This document shows positions 21,503 through 32,525 of a stretch of 64,000 nucleotides of DNA, piece by piece (position 1 is the stretch's first letter; every line of letters starts with the position of its first letter). Below the pieces are notes generated by a model. It was given only the letters and a program-made list of their open reading frames with translations. It was not told the DNA's origin and did not search any database. This stretch comes from Epichloe hybrida (taxonomy: Eukaryota; Ascomycota; Sordariomycetes; Hypocreales; Clavicipitaceae), in the NCBI GenBank assembly GCA_019022495.1, contig JAFEKR010000017.1:310001-374000 (forward strand), in the 5' to 3' direction. The translations under genes and the position numbers were made by a program.

Positions 21503-23017
21503 ATGACTCCCTTCACCCCCGGCATCCGGAGGGTATCTCTCCAAGCATATCCTCGGTTGTTCTTCGCCTGTAATCAATGCCTCCGACAGACGACGGCGCC
21601 ACAGCAGCGCCTCGCTTCCAGAATCCTCAATGTCGTGCGATCTCGAGGCTTTGCTGATGCGAAGCCTATAACACCACTGGGGAGCCTGGCAGACCACGTC
21701 GCATCACGGTCTACATCGGCCCAAGCCCGGGAACTTGCCAAGACGGCCTTCCCCAAGACAAATCCCAAGAGTGTTGCGTATTGGCTCATCGGTAGCGCCG
21801 TCAGTGTCTTTGGAATCGTTGTCTTTGGCGGATTGACGAGATTGACGGAGTCAGGGTGAGTGCAACAACTCCGAGTCCAATCAATATCTCTCCTTCAATA
21901 TCGCAAACCCATCAAGCCACTGACTGTCCATCTATCAATCTTCAGACTTAGCATCACTGAATGGCGCCCCGTCACCGGCTCATTGCCCCCAATGTCCCAA
22001 GCCGACTGGGAATCCGAATTCGAAAAGTACCGTACATCTCCCGAGTTCAGGCTCCTCAATCCGCACATGACCCTCGACGAGTTCAAGAAGATCTACTTTA
22101 TGGAATGGGCCCACCGCGTATGGGGCCGCTTCATCGGCATGTCGTTTGTCCTTCCCACGCTCTACTTCATCGCTCGTCGCAAAGTCACTACTAAAATGGC
22201 ATTCAACCTCCTTGGTATATCCACCCTCATCGGCTTCCAGGGTTGCATCGGCTGGTGGATGGTCAAGTCCGGACTCAAAGACGATCTATTCGCGCCCGGA
22301 TCCCACCCTCGCGTCTCCCAGTACCGTCTCACGACCCATCTCTCCACTGCTTTCATCTGCTACTCCTGGATGCTCCTCTCCGGCCTCTCCATTCTCCGCA
22401 CCCATCGTCTCCTTGCTGATCCCAAAACCGCCATGAGTGCTCTCCAGGCCCTCAAGAACCCGGCCCTCAACGTCTTTCGCCGCTCCGTATTTGCTGTTGC
22501 AGCGCTCACCTTCGTCACCATCATGTCAGGGGCCCTTGTCGCGGGTCTCGACGCCGGCCTCATCTACAATGAGTTCCCCAAGATGGGCCTCGGCCTGACA
22601 CCGCCCAAGTCTGAGCTCTTTGACAGATTCTACTGCCGCAAAGAAGATGGCTCTGATTTGTGGTGGAGAAACATGCTCGAGAACCCCAGCACTGTCCAGA
22701 TGGATCATCGTATCCTGGCCGTGTCCACATTCTGCGCCATAGTGACCCTATTCGCGTACTCGCGCACAGGTCGCGTAGCCGCTGCGCTTCCAACGAGTGC
22801 AAAGAAGGGCGCCTTGGGCCTAGTGCACCTCGTCTGCATCCAGGTTGCCCTCGGCATCTCAACGCTGATCTACATGGTTCCCATTCCACTGGCCGCAGCT
22901 CATCAGGCAGGTAGTCTTGGCGTCCTAACGGGTGCACTCGTCCTTGCCCATCGCCTGAAAGTTCCGAAGCCTACAATGCGACTGATTGAACAACGATTGA
23001 AGCATCTCAAACGTTGA
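21503..23017 (+). CDS. cox15: Haem A synthase Cox15, mitochondrial
   Basis: Converts haem O to haem A for cytochrome c oxidase, in the inner mitochondrial membrane. Exons 21503..21855 and 21946..23017; a 90-bp intron splits GG|A inside TRLTESG-LSITEW. 474 residues. The first 50 or so residues are Arg/Ser-rich without acids, a mitochondrial presequence. Eight membrane helices follow in two four-helix halves. Conserved haem-related motifs: FMEWAHRVWGR (ExxHRxxGR), YRLTTHLSTAFICY, TVQMDHRILA and AAAHQAGSLGVL, each with its histidine. The family motifs VFGGLTRLTESGLSITEW and VAGLDAGLIYNEFP are intact. Nothing suggests damage. Confidence 0.95.
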
Positions 23018-23609
23018 GGCTTGTTAAATAGGTAACACCATGAAATTGGACTTCAACATCCCATGTACCACCAATGTAGCGATAGACTTTTAAATTTTCG
23101 AAATGTGTACAATACGATGGCAGTAGCTCTGGCATTAAAGATTATAGAAGTCGAAGGGGGACGCATTTGTTTCCCCGGTTTGAAGCTTGAATCAAGAGGG
23201 GCTTTTGTTTCCCTGTCTTCAATACAAATAAACTATTTTGTGACAATTTATAACATATTGTGCATAAGATCTTGGTTCTCGTAATACCTACATGTCCACT
23301 CGTCAAGAGACAAAGGCGAATTAGTAGACAAATCTCAAACCCCCGTGACCCCCCATGCAGGAAGGGAGAATAGTAGGCTTTTGGCTGATTCGAAATCTTT
23401 CATGAGCAATTCTTCACTGACTGCCAGGGAGAAAGAGAAGTACCCTTTCGTTGCATTAGCTCGGAAAACAATCATTAAGTACATCTTCTTCATCTTTGCG
23501 TCATTTCCCCATTCCGGCCAGCAGCCCCAATTCGAAGTCAGCTTCTCGTCTCCTGTACAATGAGAAAAAAAAAAGGGCCAGTACGTGCTCTTCGTCTTAT
23601 TCTTCTTCT
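23018..23609. other. Convergent 3' spacer, COX15 / zinc-finger protein
   Basis: About 590 bp between convergent stops; AT-rich around 23070-23280. Two 3' untranslated regions are expected. No coding signal. Confidence 0.5.
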
Positions 23610-25640
23610 TCACATCCCATTTTCCATGTACAACGTATTGCCACCAACTTGCTGCATCATGGTCATATCCCCGCCTTGCATGTGGCTCCCTTGCATGGCA
23701 ATGTTCATGTTCGGCATGGACCTCGTCATCCCCATGGGGGACCGACCAACAGGGCTTTCCGCACCACTTTGCATCATGAACCTCATGCCAGGCGTTGAGC
23801 CTCGTGGCTGGATAAGCAATCGGGTTCGCGGAACGTCTGATGATGCTGATTGGGATTGGTGCAGCGGCGCATGGGGCTGCTTGACGGGAGACGCGTTCAT
23901 CATGGCAAAACCATCATCGTCTTCCATTTCAGCATCAGCATCCTGGTCGCTCATCTCCTCTTCAATAGATGGTGACCCTGTAGTGCTGGTGGACGGGACA
24001 CTGTGTTCGCTCACGGGGCCAGCGGTACTATTAGCAAGAGACGGCCGCGTTTCAGTCGAATTGCTCTCTTGGTCGACGGTTGGCTGCTGCTGCTGCTGCT
24101 GCGCACCCTGGGACACATCTTGCGACGAAGATCCGGAAGGGCTGTCGTGGCTGGTCGACGATTGCATTGGTCGATCCAGTGGTTGTTGCGCACTCATGCC
24201 ACCAGACATTGCACGAGTCGACGTAACAAACTTTTTCCACTTTTCAATGGTTTTTGTAACTATTGTCGCGACATCAGCGTGCCGATCTTTCATGTCAGCG
24301 CCTACACCTTTGCCACCTTTTACTCCTTGCTCATAGGCGTAACTGATCACGTCCCGGTCAATTGGGATGGTGGTTGGTGATAGCAGCTTGAACTCGCGGG
24401 GTTGCTGCAATAGGTTAAGCTGGTCAATTTGCATCTTCAGGTTTGCGTTCTCTTGCTTCAGACGATGCTGCTGCTCCTTCATGTTCTCCAATGCCTTTTG
24501 CTTCCTACCAGATCCCCGGGCAAGTTCAAGTATCCAAAGCTCTTGCTGTCTCTGCAGTGGCAGGGAATCCCAGACAGCGTATGCAGATTGCAGATGCTCC
24601 TCGACCGAGCTCTCCAGATCTTCAGCTGCTTTCTCTGCTTTATTGATAGCCTCATGGCCGTCCCTCTGATTGTTTCTCGATGGCGGATACGTGAGCTCCT
24701 CCGCATCAGCCGCTGCAGCGGTTGCACGGATCACTTTCCAGCCTCTAAACTCCTCTTTAAAGAATGCCTTCAATGCACCGAATTCTCGGCGTCCGGGTGA
24801 CTGTACAGACCAAGAGGTCGGCGTGGGATGTTGCGTTGACGAAAAGAGAGTCGGCGGTGGCTGCAAGCATTGCAATGTAAGTGCTGGGAAGTCGAGTGCT
24901 AAAGGATCAAAGTCGAAGGGCGTGGAGTGGTTGTCAACGTGTGGCCTGTCGCCTCATTAGAATTCAACAGTCCAAACCAATCTTGGCACCGGGACAGAGT
25001 AACCCGCCTCCGGTAGAGCAACTCACTTGGCCGCCCTCCATGAGCCGAGGAGCTCGCACAAGGCAAGCTCCGCGGCCCGAGCTGTGTCCATGGCATCCGC
25101 CAGTTTCTGCTTCATGTCCAACTGAGCCTTGTGCGCGGCCTGGGTGCTGGCGTTTCGCTGCATGCTAGGTCTTTTGGCTGCCTCATAGCTTGCATCTATT
25201 TCCCAGGGGCCCTTTGCTGAGATGTCATTGATGACACCAGTGGCCTCCCACCGATGCAAGAAGGGAAAGTTTCCCAACGTCGAATCGACTGCACAACTGC
25301 CACCTCGTGATGCGAGTTCCCCGACTGTAGACCCGTTATCTTGCGGCGATGCTCCTCGTCTGGACGAACGACGCCGTGTGCGCATGGGCGTTGAGTCATT
25401 CCGGGCACCAGTTGAGCTGCGGGGGTGCCTTCTCGTGATGCCACCTCTAAGCTTCTTAATCGCCTCCACATCATGGATACCATCTGAGGGTTTCGGGTTC
25501 TTCTCCTTGATGTACAGGTCGAGATGACGTCCGAGCGAAGATGATGTAAACGCTTGCCCACAAAACGGACAATTTTTGTCCTTGGGGGCACAGGGCTTGG
25601 CAGGCGTTGATTCGGAGTTTTGGGATGGCATGTCGGCCAT
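23610..25640 (-). CDS. Fungal protein with N-terminal CPFC zinc finger and coiled coil, function unknown
   Basis: Exons 25027..25640 and 23610..24945; an 81-bp intron (GTGAGT donor, CTAATG branch, CGACAG acceptor) restores AAK-PHVDNHSTPFDFDPLALDF. 649 residues. I start at MADMPSQ (25640). Residues about 25-60 hold NCPFCGQAFTSSSLGRHLDL, a Cys2-His finger resembling UBZ/Rad18-type C2HC fingers, followed by the conserved-looking block KNPKPSDGIHDVEAIKKLRG. A middle region (EEFRGWKVIRATAAAADAEE, then a long Gln/Glu/Leu-rich stretch) is a strong coiled coil (EQQHRLKQENANLKMQIDQL). The tail is Gln/Ser/Met-rich and disordered (polyQ near 24085-24100). DNA-, ubiquitin- or nucleosome-related roles are possible; I do not recognise a named orthologue. 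Confidence 0.8.
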
Positions 25641-26515
25641 TCTCACCGTTATCGAAAAGATCAGCGAGCGAAAATTTGTTGATAAGGGGTTTCGAGTTGA
25701 GGTTCAACGAGCGTAAATTCGATCCCTTTGAAAAATAGATAAATGTACTGCCAATGCGTCGTATAGCATAGAATCAACAACAATTCAAAAAAAAAAACGT
25801 AGCCAAACTGATGAGCCCGGCTCCTTCCGGGGAGCAGTATCCAACGACGACCATACGGTGCGTATGTATTTCAAAGTTGCGTCGGACGGGGGATGTTATT
25901 AATGAGAGTGTGGGGGAGGTAGCATCAACGGCAGGAGGTCCAGTCAAACACCGTGAGGAAACGAAACGAAAACGAAACGAAAAAAAAAAAAAAAAGGGGG
26001 GATTCTCGCGAGCCTGACAGCTTCGAAGCAAGGCCACGGAAAGGAATTTCCGTCTGTAAGGCCTGCTTCTCTGGGGGAGGAGAAATATGAAATAAAGAAG
26101 ACAGGTGAGTAGCACCAGAAGTTGCTCCGTCATAAAAATTTTTTTCCGTTGTCCCCCAATGTACTCCTTTTTGATCCCCCGATTAACCTCGGGGGTGGAG
26201 CCGGACGGGGATACAAAAGGGGACTTCGATTGGGACTGACTTGCGCATTTTTGGCTCTTGGCTCTTGGCTCTTGGCCTCTGGACCTCGGAGCCCTGCGTG
26301 TCCCTGAAGGCGCCAGGCCCTCCTCAACAAGCTCCCTGGGCGTCAGCGCGGGCTTACTTTGACAGCGAACTGATGCTACGGATTACAGTGGGTGTAGGCT
26401 TGTCCAAATTACCCGCTCACTGACCGGCAGCCAGCAGTCCCGCAGTCCCTGGTTTTCCCGATGCGTATTTTTGTTTCCCACTCTGATGGTAATTGTTGGA
26501 CCGCGAAGCTAGGGT
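25641..26515. other. Promoter region and last normal-composition DNA before the AT-rich block
   Basis: About 875 bp. It has poly-A runs (25789-25798, 25980-25996), a heptamer repeat at 26251-26275, and no credible gene. Composition is normal to about 26,510 and then falls sharply. Confidence 0.55.
26251..26275. repeat. Heptamer tandem repeat
   Basis: TTGGCTC repeated three times plus a partial fourth, in non-coding DNA 240 bp before the AT-rich block. Confidence 0.85.
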
Positions 26516-27901
26516 TTAATGTGACCACCTCTATTAAGTTATCTATCCCTATAAGAGGGTGTAAACTATAGTTTAAATACCTAAGTACTTTTACTATAGG
26601 TAAGGTACTAATATAGTACTAAAATATACTATATAGTTATAGAGATTATAGAAAATAACTAGCTAGAGGTAAACTCCTATCTTAGCTAGTTAAGTAGTAA
26701 GACTATTATATAATAGGGATTAATTATATCTTTATAAGTATAATACACCCCCCTAGGGGACCTTATTTTAGGTTCTTTATAATAAATCTAAATTAATTAA
26801 ATTAGTTAAATTAATCTTATAATATTTAAATTAATTCTATAGTATAGAAAGTAGTTAATTTATTATAATCTTATTTAATTTAAGGTTATTATATAATACT
26901 TATTCTTTAGGTTTTTTACTAAGTATACTAAAGGGTAGTTATATAAGCCTTAATACTTTATAGAAGCTAGTAAAAGTATTTCTTATAAGAGGCTTTATAA
27001 GACTATTAGTAATTATTTCTTTAGTAGTAATCTAAGTAATATTAAAAGTTTCTTTTATAATCTCTTAATAAAGCTAGTAGTAATAAATATCTATATACTA
27101 AAGCTTTATAATAAGCTTAATAAATTCTTCTTTAAGGAGGTAAATTATCTATATATTATTATATTTAATTTTAAGTATATTATCTCCTAGGTATAGCCTA
27201 ACCTCTTAATATAATTATCTAAAGGCTATAAGCTTTTTATTATAGTAAGTATGTACTAGGAGCTTTACTTTAGTTAATAAAGTTATTATAGTAACTTACT
27301 TACTTGTCTTAAAAAGTATAAGTTTTTTAAAAAGCTTTATAATATAGCCTTATAAGCTTTTTTATATTATAATATTATTAGTAAAGAAAGTATTATTATA
27401 TACTTCTAATTTAGGGTTATTACTACTATATTTAATTACTAAGTTTACTTATATATACCTATACTTAAGGGCTTTTTTAGCTACTTCTATATACTATAGC
27501 CCTAGGTTTTATAGGAATTATAAGAGTTATAAAGCTATAAAAGTAATATTAAGTCTTAAAACTATTATTAGGTATAGAAGGGTTTTAATTAGAGATTAAT
27601 ATCTCTTTAGATCTTATATACTAACCTCTCTTTTAAAAGGTTTAAGTAATATAGTAGTTATTAAGGCTATAAGTCTTTATTAAGGGATTTTTATATTAAA
27701 TTTAATAGTAGCTTTATCCTAGTAGGATTTCTAATTAAGCTATACCTTCCTATTAGTATAATCCTTAATAATTTCAATGCCTAGAAACTATTATAATTCT
27801 CTAAGGTCCTTAATGTTATACTTTACAAAGAGTCTTTTATAGAATTTATTATATAGATGTGATTTCCCTTTAGTAAATAAGGTAATAAGGTTATTCACAT
27901 A
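26516..27901. mobile_element. Heavily RIP-degraded repeat of unclear class
   Basis: About 1.4 kb, strongly AT-rich, stops in all frames, TA/TTA-rich as expected after CpA-to-TpA mutation. The left margin contains TAATGTGACCACCTC (about 26,518) and a perfect palindrome TAAACTATAGTTTA (26,562-26,575). The first motif resembles the inverted termini of pogo/Fot1-type elements, which is only a suggestion. Its right end is not visible because copia-2 inserts at 27,902. No protein domain could be read. Confidence 0.45.
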
Positions 27902-28023
27902 TATTGAAATGTAAGGAGCTAGTTGCTAGCTAGCAACAGCTGTACAGGTGCAAGCTCTACGGTTAGGGACCGATAAGGCCGCAACGTTAAATCAATTAAC
28001 GCAACGTAACAGAAGGTTATGGC

Positions 28024-30037
28024 CAGAGCATTGTTGTATTGTATTGTATTGTATTTTTTGGCCCTTCGATGTATTGTATTGTATTGTATTGCCCTATGTA
28101 TTGTATTGTGTATTGTATTGTATTAAAAATACAATACAATACAATACAATACATACAATACAATGTATTGTTAGGGAAAAATATAAGTGGGGTATTATAT
28201 AAATTTATTATATAGTAGATTTTTGAAATAATCTAATTATAGTATTCTTATTTTTATATATAATTTAGTTATTTATTTAAAAATCTATTAAGTTTTAGCT
28301 TATTTAGAAAAGTAAGCTTATTTTAAATATATAATATCTTAGTAATATTCTTTTATATTTATTTAAAAAAATGATTTTTTCTTAATATATTAAGGGTCTT
28401 TTTATTCTTATATCTATTTTCTATGATTTATTATAATTATTTATTATATAAAAATACATTATAATACAATACAATACAATACATTACAATACATTACAAT
28501 ACAATACAATGTATTATTAAAAAGGTAAGGTAGTATATATACTTATTATATAGTAGATTTTTAATATAATCTAAATAAGATATCCTTAAATTTCTATACT
28601 ATTTAGGTATTTAGTTATAGAATTATAAAGTTTTAGCTAATTTAGACTATTAAGCTATATATATATATAGGGTAGCTATAAATAGTATTATCTAAACTTA
28701 ACTTATAGTAAAATTTATTCTTTATATTTTAAAGGTTATCCTATCTTTCTAGCTTTTATTTAGGATTTACTATGCATTTTAATATAGTATTTTTGCTTTA
28801 AATATAATATTTACCCTAAAGAAATAATTTATAATTCTAAATAAATAAGATTAAAACTCTAATAAAAATATACTTATATATATAAGGAATTTATTATAAA
28901 GAGAAAATTAAAATTTATTTAATAAATACTTCTTTTACTATTAAGCTATTTTATTATAATTATAATAAATTATATTAGCTTTAAACCTTTTTTAAACTAA
29001 AAGAAAAGGAAAAAACCTAGGAAAAGCTTATAAAGAAAAGTTAAAATATTATATAAAGAATAATCATAATATATATACTATTTTTTTAATATTAAGTAAA
29101 TAAATAAATAAGCTTTAAAAGTAAGTTTAACTATTTATACTACTTTTAGCTTACTTACTTAGTTATATAGTGTTTCTTAAAGTAGGTCTAAAAGTGGGTC
29201 TTATTAAACACTAAAAACCAAGTATAATCCCTTTTTATAGTTATATAACTTTAGCTAAGAAGAGGAGGATATATAAAAGTAGGTCTAACAGTAGGTCTTG
29301 TTAAACACTAAAAACCAAGTATAATCCCTTTCTATAGTTATATAACTTTAGCTAAGAAGAGGAGGATATATAAAAGTGGGTCTAAAAGTGGGTCCTATTA
29401 GTTATACTATAAACCTAGTATTATCTCTTTACTTAGTTATATAATTCTAGCTAAAAAGAAATATATATACAAAAGTGGGTCTAAAAGTGGGTCCTATTAG
29501 TTATACTATAAACATAATAATCTCTTTACTTAGTTATGTAATTTTAGTTAAAAAGAGAGAAATATACTAAAGTAAGTCTTATAGTTATATTAGGACTTAC
29601 TTTCTATTAGTATAAAATTATAAATAGTATAATATTAAAAACATAAAAAAGAAAGGAATTTTATTTTATTAATATTTTAAAAAACCTTTAAATACTAAAT
29701 AATTAATAAGTCTAGCTTTTTCTATAGTAATTTACTTATAAATACTTATATTTATATTTATATTATATTAATTTATTACTTATTTATTTTTAATTAAACT
29801 TTAACACTAATAATATTTTAAGTTATATAAGTAATAGAAGTAATATATATATATAAGCTATTATAAGCTATTATATTAACTATATATACCTTATAATTAA
29901 GGAATTTACTTAAAACTAAAAAAAAAGAAAAAAAAATACAAAACAATACAAATAATACATGTATTGTATTGTATTGTAAAATTTTGGATGTATTGTATTG
30001 TGTATTGTATTGTATTGTATTGTATTGCAATGCTCTG
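28024..30037. mobile_element. Element A: CAGAGC-terminated, TGTAT-array element (hAT-like, non-coding)
   Basis: 2,014 bp. It begins CAGAGCATTG and ends CAATGCTCTG, perfect 10-bp inverted termini. Both ends carry arrays of the pentamer TGTAT/ATACA: left 28033-28170 (in both orientations, so able to fold back), an internal array at 28463-28513, right 29939-30027. Next to the arrays lie TTTTGG..TTCGATGTA-type cores. The interior has about four GTGGGTC minisatellite units (29165-29580) and no long ORF. The 8-bp flanks differ: GTTATGGC on the left (copia LTR), TCCCTGAT on the right (copia interior), so this copy is a recombinant of two insertions or has lost its partner flank. Confidence 0.75.
29165..29580. 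repeat. Minisatellite of element A, about 95-99 bp per unit
   Basis: Four units, each with GTGGGTCTAAAAGTGGGTC or a close variant, followed by TATTA..ACTA and TAACTTTAGCTAAGAAGAGG-like sequence. Unit starts are near 29184, 29283, 29377 and 29476. It is the reverse-complement relative of the arrays in elements B and C. Confidence 0.85.
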
Positions 30038-31230
30038 TCCCTGATAGATACCTTAGCAGATTTTTAGCTACTTTTAGGTGCTTTACATAGGGGCTAGCTA
30101 GTATGGTAGATAACCACTATAGCGTAAAGGCTGTATTAGGCCTTATTAGTAGTATTAGGTATATTATAGTCCTTATAATACATTGATAAAGCTTGATTTC
30201 GCTAGCTATTAAAAGCTTAGTTATCTGCGTAGCTAAAACGCCTAGCTAAAGAGGTATGCTAATAGGCTTACTATCTAGCATATTAAATCATTTTAAGGCT
30301 TCTAATATATACTAAGATTAGTGGATTTTTAGTATTCTATTAGGCCTATCTCATATAATTTAAACCCCTAAGAAGAATTTAGCTAGGCCCCTATCTTCTA
30401 TTAGATAGACTTTATAAAGCTCCTTTTTAAGTCTTTAGATATAAGATAAATCCGGTCTAATTAGAAGGTAGTTATTAACATACGTAATAACAAAGGTTTT
30501 GGTTAAAGGATTAAAGAAGATAGCTAGGTTAGATATTAAAGGGTTAAATCCTAGGGATTTAAGCACTAATATTAATGCTTGCTGCCACTCCCTTAAGCTT
30601 TGTTTTAGGCTATATAAAGACTTCTATAATAGAATTACTTAATCTTTAGAAGGTTTCTAGCTAAAACTTTTAGCTAATTTAGCTAGTTTAGGATTTACCT
30701 TAAGGAATTCAATAAACCTATCTAGAATAACTATATAAATCTATTATTATAGCTTACTATTAAGAAAAGCTCCTATAAAATCAATCTATTTGATTTCCTA
30801 GTTATTCTAAGCCGCTAGGGCTAGTAAAATCCTCTAACTAGGGGGAATGCTTATGGTAGCAAAGGTCTCTAGGTAATCTAGGCCTTTGATTTACATAAAT
30901 CCCTTAGCAATAAGTTAGGCCTTATATTTTAAAGGATTATTTTCTTTATCCTTTTTAAGCTTATAAATAAGCCTATTCTTTAGTACTTTTTAGCCCTTAG
31001 GGATTTAGTCTTTCCCTATAAATTTAAAAGTACTAGCCTTTAGAAGCTATTTGTATTCCTTATATGTAGCCAGAGCTTTGTACTACACTACACTACATCT
31101 TGTAGTATTTGTAGTGTAGTGTAGTATACTACACTACACTACATACTACACTACAATGAAATTTTTCTACTACATGTAGTATTTGTAGTATTTTGTAGTA
31201 TTTGTAGTATTTTGAATTTTTTAATAATAT

Positions 31231-31420
31231 AATAGCTTATACTAGCTTATACTAGCTTATAATAGCTTATAATAGCTTATAATAGCTTATAATAGCTTAT
31301 AATAGCTTATAATAGCTTATAATAGCTTATAATAGCTTATAATAGCTTAGAATAGCTTAGAATAGCTTAGAATAGCTTAGAATAGCTTAGAATAGCTTAG
31401 AATAGCTTAAAATAGCTTAA
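31231..31420. repeat. Decamer array AATAGCTTAN, 19 units
   Basis: Nineteen head-to-tail 10-bp units in perfect register inside element B. Eleven end in T (31231-31340, two starting ACTAG), then six end in G (31341-31400), then two end in A (31401-31420). The last base changes by zone, as does the fifth base of the A/B/C terminal pentamers between copies. Confidence 0.95.
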
Positions 31421-31824
31421 AATTACTTAGAATAAGTAAGAATAGCTTTTATTACTTTATAATATTATAAGTGTTAAAGTTTAATTAAGTTTAAATAATA
31501 AATAAATAACTTAAATAAAAACATTAGTAAGTATTAGTAAATTACTATAGAAAAAGCTTTACTTTTTAGTTATTTAGTATTTTAAGGTTTATAAAAATAT
31601 TAGTAAAATAAAATACTTTTCTTTCTTATGTTTTTTTAAAATAATATTTAAAATAATAATAGTAAAAATATATTATTTACCTTAGTTAGCTTTCTATATA
31701 GCTAGTACTAGTACTTTAGCTATAATAGTAATAATAATAATAATAAACTTTAATATCTCTTTTTTCTTTAACTAGATTATAAAAAAAGTATAAAAGCTAG
31801 TAATAAATAAAAGATATATCTAAC

Positions 31825-32525
31825 AAGACCCACTTTAGACCCACTTTTATTAATATTTTCTTTTATAGAACTAGATTATAAAAACTAGAAAAGCTATAAC
31901 TAAGTAACAAGTATAATTAAATAGACCTACTTTTAGATCCACTTTTATAAATCCCTTCTTTTCTAAGACTATGTTATAAAAACTATAAAAGTAATAAAAT
32001 TAAGTAAGAGATATAATTAAATAGACCCACTTTGGACCCACTTTTATAAATCCCTTCTTTTCTAAGACTATATTATAAAAAACTATAAAAGTTATAAAAT
32101 TAAGTAAGAGGTATAATTAAATAGACCCACTTTGGACCCACTTTTATAAATCCCTTCTTTTCTAAGACTATATTATAAAAAACTATAAAAGTTATAAAGT
32201 TAAGTAAGAGGTATAATTAAATAGACCCACTTTGGATCCACTTTTATAAATCCCTTCTTTTTATAAGACTAGATTATAAAAAACTATAAAAGCTATAACT
32301 AAGTAAGAGATATAACTAAATAACCTTACTTTAGACCCACTTTAAACTTACTTTAGACTTACTTTTAAAAAAAACTATTTAACTATTTATAAATCCCTTC
32401 TTTTTATAAGACTAGATTATAAAAAACTATAAAAGCTATAACTAAGTAAGAGATATAACTAAATAACCTTACTTTAGACCCACTTTAAACTTACTTTAGA
32501 CTTACTTTTAAAAAAAACTATTTAA
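31825..32525. repeat. Minisatellite of element B, 100-bp unit
   Basis: Units begin AGACCCACTTTGGACCCAC, followed by TTTTATAAATCCCTTCTTTT and a TATTATAAAAAACTATAAAA stretch. Three consecutive units start at 32021, 32121 and 32221, exactly 100 bp apart, with more diverged units on both sides. Confidence 0.9.

Noticed and set aside
1..26515. tRNA or rRNA genes in the gene-rich half
   Set aside because: I looked for B-box-like GGTTCGANNCC and cloverleaf arms by eye and found none convincing; a tRNAscan run would settle it.
27948..28202. 84-residue ORF
   Set aside because: It runs through an LTR fragment and the TGTAT array of element A; the translation is repeat-derived.
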